Below are positions 23,601 through 37,992 of a stretch of 64,000 nt of DNA, one piece after another. Position numbers and translations under genes: made by a program. How positions within the stretch are numbered: position 1 is the first letter of the stretch; every line of letters starts with the position of its first letter. Source of the stretch: Setophaga petechia (taxonomy: Eukaryota > Chordata > Aves > Passeriformes > Parulidae); contig JANCRA010000014.1 in NCBI GenBank assembly GCA_024362935.1, positions 2,065,001 through 2,129,000 of the forward strand, read 5' to 3'. The notes under the pieces are model-generated. The model made no database searches and had not been told where the DNA came from. It saw only the letters and a list, made by a program, of their open reading frames with translations.

Positions 23601-24406
23601 AGTGGGCAGGAGGAAAATCCACAGAAACCATCGTTGTTCCTGGCTGTGCCTCAGTTTCCCCTGCTGAGAAAGGTCTTGCTCATGTTCCCAGAACAGACTG
23701 AAAGCTCTGTCTCAATCAGCTGGGACAGTAAATGCTGGAAATTCCCCTGCTCTTCATCCAAGCTGCACAATGGGAAAGATGAATCCACATTGGGATCCCT
23801 CCATCAAATCAGAGACCAGGGAGGCAAGAAATGGCAATTCCTGTTGCCTGAGCCTCTTTCCTGATTTAATTAATGTCCTGATGTAATTAATGAGTCCTTC
23901 AGCTGCTGTCCTGGGGTGACCATGCAGGACCCCCAGAATCCAGTTTGCAGGCAGGGTTTGCTGGGGAAATGTCCCTGTTGCCTTAGGGCAGTGCAATGCA
24001 AGCCTTGGAGAGCCTGTCCTGGATTTGGGGGAGCTGAACCCGATTATCCACACGAGCTCCTGGAGCTGTGGCAGCCAGCAGAGAGCTGGGATGGAGCTGG
24101 GGAGGCAGCAGCAGTGAGGACAGTGCCCAAGAGATGGGAACAGGCAGGATTATGGACACATTATGTAGGGAAAATAATTCATTTTTTTTAATTAAGAGCT
24201 TTTTCCAACAGCTCCTTTTGGAAGTGATTGCTGCCTCCCTCTGCAGCCAGGGCAGGAGCTCTGCAATGTCCAGCTCCAGGATGCCACCCTGCTCTGCCAG
24301 TTTTTCTGCATGAGGTGGCATCACTTGTCACTGTGTGTCCCTCAGGGTGACAGGGACAGGTCACAGAGCCACCTCGGGGCTGGGGCTGCACTTGGCCGTG
24401 CTTGGC

Positions 24407-24600
24407 CAGGCTCCAGGAGGGTTTGGGATATTCTCCACCACAGAGCCTGGCAGGGCTGAAATCCCAGGCACTGAGCAGGAGCTTCACCCCCACCCTGCTC
24501 CTGGCCCAGGCACCAGGGCCCCTCCAGCCATCTGAATTGTGTTTTAGCTGAGCTGGTGGCTTTGTGCTCCCAGGTCCAACATGCAGCAGCTCATTGCAGC
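24407..24600. repeat. left arm of a 194-bp inverted repeat
   Basis: Its complement is found at 25084-25277 with only two mismatches and no gaps (c/g in the caccccca-ccctg region, and ccatctg versus ccatgtg). The arms are separated by 483 bases. Confidence 0.95.
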
Positions 24601-25083
24601 ACAGAGTCATTGCAGCCTTCATTGCCCTCAGAATCATGGAATGCTTGGGGCTGGAGATGAAATCTCACCCAGCTCCACGGGCAGCTCCCACCCCACCTGT
24701 CTGCATCCTGCCAGCACCACCAGGGACCTCTCCAGGACTGTCACTGCATCAGGTGACAAATCCTGCAGCCTCCCAGAGTTATCCCAAAATGAGTGACAGG
24801 AATGAAAGGCACAGAGCCCTGAGCCTAAGCAAACCCTTGGGATGTTGCAATATTCCAGGAGTGTGGTGTGCTCCACTTTGGAGCCATTTCCTGCCTGGCT
24901 TGGTCAACATCTCCAGGAGCCTGGCTCTGGATCTCAGTGAGCTCATTGCTGCTCTGACTTGCCCAGAAGAGCAGGGACTGCCCCTCTGCTGACACAGCTC
25001 TCACTTGTGTAACCAACAGGAGCCTCATCCCCTGGGCTGCACAGAAATCAGGTCTGGGCACCTCAGGAATTTGGGAGCTCAGA

Positions 25084-25277
25084 GCTGCAATGAGCTGCTG
25101 CATGTTGGACCTGGGAGCACAAAGCCACCAGCTCAGCTAAAACACAATTCACATGGCTGGAGGGGCCCTGGTGCCTGGGCCAGGAGCAGGCTGGGGGTGA
25201 AGCTCCTGCTCAGTGCCTGGGATTTCAGCCCTGCCAGGCTCTGTGGTGGAGAATATCCCAAACCCTCCTGGAGCCTG
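25084..25277. repeat. right arm of a 194-bp inverted repeat
   Basis: It starts gctgcaatgagctgctgcat and ends cctcctggagcctg. It is the reverse complement of 24407-24600 at about 99% identity, and similarity stops sharply at both ends. Confidence 0.95.
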
Positions 25278-25342
25278 TGAGGACCTGAAGGAGATTCCTG
25301 CTGGCCCCAGCTCCCAAAAGCAGCCAAAAGGCACCAGGGCAG

Positions 25343-25478
25343 AAATTACTCTTGCTGGTCACAATTTTTTCTTGAGAATGAACATTTAGGGATGAAAAAA
25401 TCCTTTTCCCCTTTGCTTATGTTTGTTTTCTTCATGTACCTCTGATATTTTCTAGAAAAACCAGAAGCCTGGTATCAC
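25343..25478. repeat. direct repeat copy 1 (about 136 bp)
   Basis: It opens aaattactcttgctggtcac and closes agaaaaaccagaagcctgg. A similar copy lies 707 bases downstream (26050-26187), differing by scattered substitutions and small gaps. It begins 65 bases after the inverted repeat. Confidence 0.85.
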
Positions 25479-26049
25479 CTGGTGGCTCTAAAGCCAACAG
25501 CCCATGGAATCTTTCTGAGGAAGATGAAGCTGAAGGTTTTGGGGTTATCCCAGCATGTTTTCCTGCATGTTTGGAAGCAGCTGGATCTTTGAATGGGACT
25601 GCAGGAATTGCAGGGCTGAGCTCCCTGCTGGTGGCTGCAGTCTCCTGTCTGTCTGTCTGTCCACAGCCTTGCTACTGCTAAATGGGATTTATCCCTGTGC
25701 CAGCACTGGCTTTGCATTAAGGGAAAAAAAAAAATCATAATCCACACAGACAAAGTTGCCTGAAAGAGGCTTTCCAAGAGGCACTGGCTCCCCACAATGT
25801 ACAGAGTTTAAGCTCTCACATGATGGCTCAGGCTGTGCAATCACTGCAGGAATCAGCTCTGGGCAGCTCCTTCCCAGGGGAGAGCAGGATCCTGGGGAAG
25901 CAGCTGCACAGAGGGGTCTGGGCTGTTAATTGGGGAGTCCTTCCACAGGTAGAGGAAATAACGTGGTCAAAATAAAAATCCCAGCTCACAGGAGAAAGTC
26001 ATTAGAGCCACATTATTGCCAGTGTATGCCAGACCCTCTGAATGATCAA

Positions 26050-26187
26050 AAATTACTCTTGCTGGTCACAATTTTTTTCTTGAGGAGGAACATTTGGGGA
26101 TGGAAAACTCTTCTGTCCCTTGTTTGTGTTTGTTTTCTTCAGGTACCTCTAATATTTTCCAGAAAAAACAGAAGCCTGATATTACTC
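26050..26187. repeat. direct repeat copy 2 (about 138 bp)
   Basis: It opens aaattactcttgctggtcac and closes agaaaaaacagaagcctga. It shares the tgtttgttttcttca and ggtacctct blocks with copy 1 (copy 1 has tgtacctct). No terminal repeat or coding sequence is seen between the copies, so I cannot assign an element family. Confidence 0.85.
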
Positions 26188-27829
26188 AGTTAGAAATCCT
26201 GCAAGCCTCAAACCATTCTCTCTTCATCTTCCACGTTTAATTAAAATGAATAGAAATTGAAGCAAATTAGCCTTTTTCCTAGTACCCCATGGAATTTCTG
26301 AGCAGGTGCTATCACTGCTGAGCAAAGGTTAAACAGGTTTTTGTCTGTCTTAATCAGGAAACCAAATGTGAGAGAAGCTCCTGTACCCAAGGCAAACAAG
26401 ACAAACCCATAAATCCTGCAAAATATTCTCTCTGGGATTTGCTTCTTGCTGTGTGGGCCAAATACCATCTGGATTTCTCCTGCCCTCCACACAGAAAAAT
26501 CAGCCTGAAAAGCACTTTGACACTCTCCTCATTCTGGCCATGGGCTTGCAGCATCCTCAGGGACTGATGCAAGACCCTGCCAGGGGCTGTTGTGTCAGAA
26601 AAAGCAGGAAACAGTTGGCTCTGCCCTGGTTTCCCCCAAAACTGCAGATTCTTCTTCCTTTTTTTTTTTTGCAGGAAAGGGACTGAGTGCAGAGCTGCCT
26701 CAGGAAAGGGAAGTTGTGCTGCAGAAGATTCCCTCGGGAACAGAATTTATGGCAACTCTTGGATTTTCCCAGCTGCCTGTCGTGGCCTGCTCTCCACTGG
26801 GAAAAAGGCTCCAGCCTGGAGCCTTTGGATGCTGCAGCTCTGTTGATTCATGCAGGGGATTAGGCAGGGAAGGAGGTTTTCATTTGATTTTCCTTGGCTC
26901 TATGAAATGAATTCCAGCTTTTCTGTGGAGCTGCACACTCTGCTTTGTGTGCCACAGCCTGGCAGGCGCCAGGCCTGACCCTGCAGGGATCACTGAGGGC
27001 TGATCTGCTCCAGCCCCATTCCCTAAATCCTGCTGGGATGGGGATCCCTCCCCCTGAGGGACATGGGGGAGACCCTGAGAACACAACGAGGACAAAATGG
27101 ATCTCAGGGCTGGCTGGCTCCAGCCAGGTGTGACAGAAACAGGGCCTGGGGAGAGATGTGGAACTGGAGACAAAGAGGAAACTTGGCCTGGAACCAAAAA
27201 GGGATTTGATCCTACAAACAGGAAAAGGAAGGAAGGTCAGGAGGAGATTCCCTGCTGGTGGTTTGGTGGTGGGCAGGAGGAAGAAATCCCTGCACACAGA
27301 ATCCCAAAGGGTGATGGGAAGCACGGGGCCACAACCTTTAGAATGCAAAGCTTTAGGTGCTCTGGGGCCAGCCCAGAGTGCCTGCAGCACCTGGGTGAAG
27401 CTGCCATGATTTCCCCTGGGCTGAAGGGATTTGTGAGGATGCAGGCAGAGCTTTGGCTGGGCCTGACTCACTGCCTCTCCCCAATAAAGATCCCCCAGCC
27501 TGTTCAAACCCCTCTGCCCTGGGGCTGCAGGGGATAAAGGTGAGGGATTTGGCAGCAATGAGCCCAGCACCAGCCCATGCCTGCCTCCAGCTGAGCCCTT
27601 CCCCAGGCAAGTCTGTGCCTGGGCAGAGCTGCAGCCTCTCCTCACAGCTGCTCTGCACTTCAGAGCATCCCTGGTTCCTGTATTTGTGTGATATTCACCA
27701 ATTCCCACTGATGAAACCCTCCTGGAGATCCTCCAGTGGATGTCCCATGGCAGCAGTGCCACATGGAAGGACTCACTGCCCTGTGTGGGCTGTTTGATTT
27801 CATGGTGCCCTGAAATATCCAACCCTTCA

Positions 27830-29659
<1,830 letters not shown>

Positions 29660-30807
29660 CTAATTCCCACCTGCCTCACCAGTGGGATGGATGGGGTGTG
29701 GTGGGTCAGCCTGTTGTCCATGTGGTCCCCATGAAACCCCACAGAAAAGCCCAGCTGTGAGGTGTCCCTGACACCTGGGGCTGGCCTTCCTGTGTGCCTC
29801 TGTCTTTTCTAGCAGCAGAAATGACAGAGCAGATCAGGAAACCAAGGTGGTTATTTTCAGAGAGAACAGGATGGAAACACTTAACTGAGGCTGCAGGTTA
29901 AAATTAGAGCTTTTCTTCAAAAACTGAGTCAGTGATAGAGAGATATGGGACAATCACCTGTTACATCATGTCTGTAAAAACACCCTGAGATGTGTTCAGG
30001 AGTGGATGTGATGTCATCTTTTAAAATCTAAATTGCTGCAGTTTGAATCTGTGGGCAGCCATGCAGGAGTTGGAAGGAGGTGGGGGGCTCTGAAGATGAC
30101 ACTCTGTGTTCTGCTGGAAGGAAAAGCAAAGTTTTATTTACATTTCATGGTCCCTAAATTGCCACTCATCCCTAGAGGTTCTGCTGAGATTTTGGGGGCT
30201 CACAGGGAAAAGTGAGAAAGGAAATTCAACATAAATTTAACCATGGGGGAGAGCTCTCCCGTGTCTCCTGCACTGACCCCACCAGAGCAGCTCCTCCTCC
30301 TGCAGGTTACTGCTTTAGGAGAACATTCCTGCTCAGAGAGTGGTTAACACACCCACTTGTACCTTTTTAAGCTGCTGAGAATGAACAAATATTTTCTTTC
30401 CTTTTGCAAAACCGCAAGGAATCTTGCCAGGGTCATCGTTTCCTGAGGGCAAATGCTGAGCAAGATAAGAGATGTAAGAAGTTATCTCTGCTGAGGGGCT
30501 CAGGGAACCAGAGTGAACTGGAGCAGAGCTCACCAGATCCTCCCCAGCCTTGCTCTGACTGGTAAAGCCTTGTTTGTCAGTGCCTTGGCAGCAGCAGGAG
30601 GGCAGGAAATCCATCTGATCCCAAAGGCTGCCACAGCTCCACTGGGAAAAGCAATGCCAGTCAGCTCTGGGAAAACCTTCTCACCCATCAGGCCAGGGTC
30701 AGTGGGTTCTGTGGAGATAAAGCAGAATTAATGTCAACAGTGGCACTGCTGCAGGGCTGAGGGAGGTAAAAATCAAACTCTGAGGGTCAGGCCCTGTCCT
30801 TTCCCTC

Positions 30808-30856
30808 CTGGATCCAGGTCCACCTCCTGGATCCTGGACCTGGATCCAGGTCCACC
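30808..30856. repeat. 15-bp perfect inverted repeat with a direct copy
   Basis: Arms are ctggatccaggtcca (30808-30822) and tggacctggatccag (30835-30849), with a 12-base spacer. The text tggatccaggtccacc then recurs at 30841-30856. Confidence 0.9.
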
Positions 30857-31436
30857 CTTTCCACAGAGCAGCTTGATTCTCTCCAGCCCTCTGACAGGGG
30901 CTTAGACACAGCTCTGAAAATGCCACAGTCAGTCTCTTCTCATGTCTCACTGTGCTGGAGCTCATTGATTTTTCTGTGATGTTTACATTAAACATTTTTC
31001 TGATAATATAAAAGCAATCCTCCTCACCCTCCCTGCCAGGAGATCCCTCCCCCTGAACACAGGTGAGCCCCTGAGCCCAGGCTCCTAAGGCTCCCTCAGC
31101 AAGTGACAGAGGAAAATTGGTGTTGGAGAAACCTGGATGAGGACATTTTCTCCTGGATTGCCACAAAAGCCAACGGGACACTAAACCCTGCCCTGCCCCA
31201 GCCTGGCTGTGTCTCAGTGCTGATTTCATCTGCCCCCAGCATTTCCTTCCCCATTTAAGGGAAATGTCTCTAAAATGTTCTCAGCCCTGTGAGGAAGGGT
31301 TTGTGCTGGGAACTGAGTGTTGGCTGTAAGATAACTGGATGTCCATACAGCATTTAAGGTTTTCTTTAAGTGAATTTGTGTCTGCTTTCTGAGGGCAAAC
31401 AGTGCTGAGGATTGTGGCCAGATTGTTGCTCTGTTC

Positions 31437-31550
31437 TGGAGATGGGGTATCCCAAAAAACAGCCCTGGGCTCTCTGGAGATGGGGTATCCCAAAAAACAG
31501 CCCTGGGCTCTCTGGAGATGGTGTATCCCAAAAAACAGCCCTGGGCTGTG
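31437..31550. repeat. 38-bp tandem repeat, three copies
   Basis: The unit gatggggtatcccaaaaaac plus agccctgggctctctgga starts at 31441, 31479 and 31517 (third copy gatggtgtat). Copies are almost identical. Confidence 0.93.
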
Positions 31551-31744
31551 CAGGCACCTCATGGCAGAGGAGGTGTCCCTGAATGTGCTTGGACACGTTC
31601 TCAGCAAAACAAAGGGACTAATAGTGGAAACACTTTCTCCACTGATGAATTCCTGAGGATGTCCTGAAGCTGGAGAAACTGAAATACAAAGGATTTCTCC
31701 ATCTCAACATGCTTTGCTCACTGGAGAACACTTCCCTGCTGGCT

Positions 31745-32370
31745 TACAGGAGCTGGGATACCCACATCCCTGACTCCAGGGGATACCATCCCTGACTCCA
31801 GGGGATACCCACATCCCTGAATCCAGGATCCTGGATATCCAGATCCCTGAATCCAGGGGATACCCACATCCCTGAATTCAGGGGATATCCACATCCCTGA
31901 CTCCAGGGGATACCCATATCTCTGAATCCAGGGGATACCCACATCCCTGACTTCAGGATCCCAGATATCCAGATCCCTGAATCCAGGGGATACCCACACC
32001 CCTGAATTCAGGCTATGCTGGAGCTGGGATACCCACATCTCTGACTCCAGGGGATGCCCACATCCCTGAATCCAGGGGATACCCACATCCCTGACTTCAG
32101 GATCCCAGATATCCAGATCCCTGAATCCAGGGGATACCCACACCCCTGAATTCAGGCTATGCTGGAGCTGGGATACCCACATCTCTGACTCCAGGGGATG
32201 CCCACATCCCTGACTCCAGGATCCTGGATATCCACACCCCTGACTCCAGGGGATGCCCACACCCCTGACTCCAGGGGATGCCCACATCCCTGACTCCAGG
32301 ATCCTGGATATCCACACCCCTGACTCCAGGGGATACCCACATCCCTGACTCCAGGCCTGTGCTGGAGCCG
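31745..32370. repeat. 25-bp minisatellite with a 144-bp higher-order unit
   Basis: The basic unit is ggatacccacatccctga plus ctccagg, with atatcc and catgcc-like variants. A block containing cttcaggatcccagatatcc and aattcaggctatgctggagc recurs at a spacing of 144 bases (31951 and 32095), so part of the array has been duplicated as a larger unit. Confidence 0.93.
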
Positions 32371-34457
32371 GCACATCCCCACCCCTGAAGCCGGGCCCTG
32401 CTCAGAGCTGACGCAAGGCAGGGCCGGGTGTTGCAGCAGCAGCAGCAGCGGGGCTGCACTGGCGCTGACACCTCGTGGGGCTCCGCAGCCACTGCAGCCT
32501 GACTCCACTCCAGCCCGGGTTGCATCAGACTCCGAATTTGAATATTGGTGAGGAAAAGAATGGTCCTTTGCGTAAGGGCAGGGGATATAAGGGGGCAGGG
32601 GATATAAGGTGTTCCTGGCTGCTTTGTTCTCTGAGCAATATGATCTCTCTGGCCAGGACTCACTTCTCACTCCTCACTGCTGATTTTCTAAGGTTTCCTT
32701 TCACTCACTTCATTTCTCTCAGGTTCACTCAATTATTTCTTTAGAAATCTCAGAGTGGGTTCAGAGATACGGGGTTCAGCCCCAAGTTGTGCCCCTAAAA
32801 ACCCCTGACCCCAGGGACCTGTGTAATGACACTGGCACTGAAGTGCTTCTGGGTAGTTTGGGACATAAATGAATGGAAAAATATCAAAACTTGTTCATCA
32901 GCAAATTGGGAATAGAGCAAAACAAGGCTGGTGACAGGTAAGGAAAAGCAGTTTCAGCTGGTGTCAGCTGGATCCATCCCTGATATGGTGAGCCCTGCTA
33001 GCCCAGGAAGATTAAGCATCTCTAAAGAAGCTTAGGTAGCCTAATTAATGGCTCACCAGCCTAATTAAAGAAGATCCAGGACAAACATAAAGACAGTGTA
33101 AGATTTCTGCTTTCTCATGGCTGTTGTGGTGCTGGAGCAGATTGATGGGGGTCAGTGTCCTGGAAAATGTGACAAGAGCTGGCCAGAGCCTTTGGGAGCA
33201 GCTGCTGGAGCATTTCAATCAGGAGCAGCTTCAGTTCTGGGCTGGTGAATCCTGTCACAGCTCAGTGACACCAGGGACACACTGAGACACCCCAAAGCTC
33301 CTCTGATGAAACAACAGCACCAAAGCCCTGCTGCAACCCCTGGGGTCTGATAAAGGACAAGCAAAGCAGGGCAGTGACACATGCAGAGAAATTTGGCTGC
33401 TCCCCGAGGAAGTTTGGCTGGAGCAGCAGGGAAACAGCCAAGAGCCCCGTCCTCCTGTGCTTACTCAGGTGTGAGCACCCACGTGTGCAGGGATTGAGTC
33501 ACCAGAGCCTTGTCCCGAAGGGGATTTTGGGATTTGGGTTCTTTAGGGGGTGGGGATAAAGCCAGTGAACAGTGGGAGCAGGACCCTCACTTGTGGCAGC
33601 TGCTGCTGGTGAACAGCTGAAATAATTCCACAATCTCCCTGCTCTGCCACAGAAGGTGCTCCATGCAAGATCCCAGCAAAGAGACAGGCTCTGCTTTATT
33701 CAAATCAGAAATTCTATATTTCCCCCAATCCATAACCAGTTAAACAAGGAGATCAGAGAGGGGGGAGTGTCAGCCTCCTTTGCTCTGACAATCTTATTTA
33801 TTTGCTCCGATTTTCCTCTCAAAAAGTGCAGAAACCCCAAGGAAATCCTACTGGAATGGCAAAAGCAAGGGCTTTCACAGCTTCACAGGGAAGTTTTGGC
33901 CTCAAGCCTGTCATTTTGCTGATGGATTTAGATGGATGTCCCTCGGGACGTGTATCTGGATAGAGCCACGCTTTGTACTTCCCTCAAGGGAAGCCTCTGC
34001 CTTACTTGGCTTCCTCTGTTCTCCAGATATTAAAGCACCGATTTCCAAACAGAAAATCCAGGAAGCCAATTCAATGGCTGGGAGATTTTATCAGCTCCTG
34101 GTTATAAAGGAGCCTTAAATGGAGCAGCAGCCACCTGCCAGCTCCCAGTCCAGCTCCAGGTCCTCTGGAATAAGCAGGGAATGAGGGGCCTCTGCTGGAC
34201 TCTCAGCACAGCCAGGAGAAAAACCAAGAATTCCCAACTTTTTTCAAAGCAAACTCTAGTTATGGAAAACCTTTGTCCCTCAGCTGGATTTGGCTTTGGA
34301 GATGACAAACTCTGGCTGTCACAGACTGAAGGGCACATTTTGGGTGGATTTCTCCCTATTTTATCTGTGTGAAGGAGGAAAATTGCAGCCTGAGCTTGGA
34401 GACCAAAGGTTATTTTGATTCATTTTGTGAAGTTTTCCTGCATGAAAACTTGCTTGT

Positions 34458-34730
34458 TGCTTCCAGTGACAGGATGAGAGGAAATGACCTCAGGACTTGC
34501 CAGGGGAGGTTTAGATATTTGGATATTTTGGATATTGGGGACGTTTTCTCCTGGAAAGGGTTGTCAAGCCCTGGCACAGGCTGCCCTGGGCAGTGTTGGA
34601 GTCCTTACACCTGGAATTGTGTAAAAACCACATAGATGTGACACACTGGGGGACATGGCTGGTAGTGAATGTGGTGCTGCTTTGATGATCTTAAAGGCCT
34701 GCTCCAACCTTAATGATTCCATGATTTTCT
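34458..34730 (+). mobile_element. CR1-type LINE 3' end, relatively long copy
   Basis: Sense CR1 text runs in order: agtgacaggatgagaggaaa, gccaggggaggtttagatat, ggcacaggctgccctgggca, tgatgatcttaaaggcctgc and ccaaccttaatgattccatg. It ends at the terminal octamer region. Confidence 0.88.
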
Positions 34731-34874
34731 GGGTTTTTCACCACACACCAGTGAAACAAAATTATTTTTCCTGGGCATGCTGGCATGTCCCAGGGCACTC
34801 AGAGCCCTGGCTCTGCTGAGCTTTTCTGACACCCCTGTGTTCCCTGGCAGTGCTCCCCATTCCCACCAGCATCA

Positions 34875-35023
34875 TTTGACTCCCCATCCCTGGAAGTGTC
34901 CAAGGCCAGGCTGGGCAGGGCTTGGAGCAGCCTGGGATAGTGGAAGGTGTCCCTGCCATGGCAGGGGGAGGGATGGGATGGTTTTTAAGATCTCTTCCAA
35001 GAAAACCATTCCATGATTCTATA
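34875..35023 (+). mobile_element. CR1-type LINE 3' end
   Basis: Sense copy with aaggccaggctgggcagggc, agcctgggatagtggaaggt and a 3' end of aaccattccatgattctata. It lies 145 bases after another sense CR1 copy. Confidence 0.88.
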
Positions 35024-36954
35024 AAACACTCGCCATCAGGAGCCCCACAGCTCTCTCTGTTTGCAGGGTTTATCTTTATCCTCCTCTTTCCATACAGACA
35101 GAGGCAGAACTCTCCAACACCAGCAATTCCAACCGTTGCAATGCTTTTTTGGTTGATTTAGTTCCTGTGCTGTCAGCATGTCCTCCCGCTTAATCTGTGG
35201 CATTAATTCCTTCCTTGCTACTGGCTTCAGAAAGCATTAACAAGGGAAAAATAAATCAAGTGTTGGAGCACAAAGAAGACTTGTGGGAAAAAGCTTTTGA
35301 GCCTTTTCTGAGGCTCTCATGCCTGTTATTCTTTACTTTGCTGATACAGCTGGATTTACCATCCTGTTGAATGAGCATATTCCAGACTATAAAAAAATAA
35401 CAAAGTCGAACCACGTGGGCTTTGTATAGGTCAGAGCTGGAGAGGGGCTGCCAGAGACAACAGCACAGGAGGACTTCAGAGCACGAAATGTGCAAACACA
35501 GCCAAAGCACAGCTTATGTTCCTCCAAACAAAGCAGGGACCAAACCTGAGACACAACAGAAACGAGTGTGGGACATGTGGGCGTGGGAGCTCTGAGTGTG
35601 TGTGTGCCCCAGCCCGGAGCCACAGCTGCCTGCCAGCTGTGTGCAGATGTTGGTGAGACTGTGGGAACGTGGACTGGCCTTTCCCATCCTGGGTGATGGG
35701 AAGCTTGTGGAAAGAGCTCACCTAAGTCAGTGCTGGAGTTTTAAATTGATGTTTTAGGGCAGGTTGGTGCTCTCAGGTGTTCGGTCTCATCTTTACCCTC
35801 GATCTTCTGAGGAAGATTCATGCCTGAAGTCACCATTGTGGACACATCAACTCCTCAATAGTGGAGCCCAGACTTCCCTGAGGAGTTCCTGCCCTGTTTC
35901 ATGCTCCTGTCGTGCTTTGCATTTTCAAAGCAGAGCTTTGGTTGTCCCCCCATCCTCCTTTCTCACATCCCCCATGAGAAGCCGGACTGGGGAGTTCAAG
36001 AGATCAGAGAACTCACACCAGCAATGTCCTGCCTCACGTGGAGCCAGCTCTGAGTGACCCCACACATCCCAAACTGCACCAGAAACATGGAAAATAAAGG
36101 GGTGAGAAAGCAATTTGAGCTTGGAGAATCTCTGAGCTTATGGAAATAACAGTGAATGATGCAGCACCAAAAGGGGGTGAGCGGAGCTGGGTGTGCAGGA
36201 GGTGAAAAACTTCTCACTCCCTCAGCAGGTGAAGATTTGAGGGTTAATTTCCTAAAAATGCAGCTTTTTCCTTTCAAAGCCTCCCTAAAAAGCGCTGGAT
36301 GATCTGGACCCAGAGGAATTGTTGACCTGTAGACACCAGGAGGGGACGTGTTTTCACACACTGATGTCTCTTTGAGGTTGAAGCCCAAGGAGCAGCGGGG
36401 AAACTTCCGAGCCCATTTGCAGGGCCAGGGAACTCGGCAGAGCTCCCACATCTGGGAATTGCAATGTCCCATCCCCGGTGCCTCCAGGGTTTCTGTTCCC
36501 CTTCCTGCACATAAACATGGACACGCTGCAGCTCGAGCTGGAACCACAATGTTTTCAGAAAAAACAGAAAAACAAAGTGCTGCTCATGGTGAGCATTGTC
36601 TGCAATCTCAAAATAACTTTCCCAGCTCTCCCCTCCGTGCTCCAGGGCTGTGTTTTTCCCTGATCCCAGGTTCAAGAGTAGGTGGATGTTCCCAGCAAAG
36701 GATCCATCCTGCAATTCCATGGCACGTGCTGGATGTTTGGGATCAATCAGTGTGTGTTGAGTTGTACCTTAGTGGAAATTCTCTCTGGATTGGGGTGGTG
36801 AGAACTCCCCCTGCTTCCAGAAAATGAGGGGTTTTGTGGGAATTCAGTGAAAAATATAATGATTTTATTCCTTCTGCTCTGCAAGAAATAATCATGGTGG
36901 CAATTTTGATACACAGTGGGATGAACTCGCAGCTAAAAGATGTATTTCAACACC

Positions 36955-37019
36955 TATTTACACTTTTAGGTGCTCAAAGCATGTGTTTTCCTGGGAATTT
37001 TCCCCTGGGCTCAGCATTT
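36955..37019. repeat. dispersed repeat, copy related to 44958-45020
   Basis: The stretch with ttacacttttaggtgctcaa and cccctgggctcagcatt matches 44958-45020 over about 63 bases with a handful of differences. Family unknown. Confidence 0.6.
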
Positions 37020-37304
37020 CTGTGTGAAATACCACATAAATCATCATTATTCCTTCTCCACCACTGAGGGGAAAAGCAGCTGCCTGGCATCGCCTGACAG
37101 TGCCTGAACTTCTTTTGGCTCTCCAGCAACTCAGGATTTGGAGAGTGGCCTGGATAAATCCCATTCCCCAAGGTCTGCAGCTGGAAATGAAAACACTTGC
37201 ACAGAGCCCCAATCCCTGGGGAACTCTGCTCGTGGTTTAATTTTATTTTATTTCCACACAGGGCCTCCCCCAGGCCTGGCTCATGTCTCAGGTGATGAAA
37301 TTAC

Positions 37305-37492
37305 AGAATCCCAGGATCACTGAGGTTGGAAAAGAGCTTCAGGATCATCAAATCCAATCTTTGACTGATCCCAACTTTGTCCCCAGCCCAGAGCACTGAG
37401 TGCCATGTCCAGGAATTCCTGGAACACTTCAGTGATGGGGACCCCAAAAGGGCCAATGTTAACCACCCTTTCTGTGAAGAAATTCCTCCTAA
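37305..37492 (-). mobile_element. CR1-like LINE fragment
   Basis: The + strand reads ggatcactgaggttggaaaa, tcatcaaatccaatctttga and gaagaaattcctcctaatg, the complement of a CR1 subfamily 3' region. It abuts a second CR1 fragment at 37497. Confidence 0.78.
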
Positions 37493-37496
37493 TGGC

Positions 37497-37665
37497 AGAA
37501 TCATGGAATATTTAGGGTTGGAAGGGAAATCATCCTGCCCAGGGCAGGGCCACCTGGGGCAGGTGCCACAGGAATGTGTCCAGGTGGGATTGGAATGGCT
37601 CTGGAGATGGAGACTCCACAAACTCCCTGGGCAGTTGCGCCAGTGCCACCCTCACGCTGAGGTGG
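37497..37665 (-). mobile_element. CR1-like LINE fragment adjacent to the KLHDC4 promoter
   Basis: The + strand reads agaatcatggaatatttagg, ggcaggtgccacaggaatgt and ggagactccacaaactccct. It is a second antisense CR1 copy directly after the one at 37305 and ends about 100 bases before the CpG-rich region. Confidence 0.78.
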
Positions 37666-37992
37666 AACTTGTGGTTTAGTTTATTATTGTTTTCCTGCCC
37701 GTGGGCACCACTGAACAGAGCCTGACCCTCCCCTCCAGACACGTCCTCGCCTCCCCTCCCCTGAGGGGGGGCCATTTTGTGTGAGGGGAGGGGGCCATTT
37801 TGTGGGCTCCACGTTCTCCTCAGGGCGGGCATCAACCCCACCGTGTCCAAGCCGTGCCAGGGCTGTGCCGACCGGTGTGCGGGGCTGTACGAACCCCTCT
37901 CCCCGGCCCTGCGGGGCTCCTGACACCGGCCCGGAGCGGCCGCAGCCCGTGGAGCTCCCTCAGCGCTCCCTCAGCGCCATCCGTCCTCCGGG

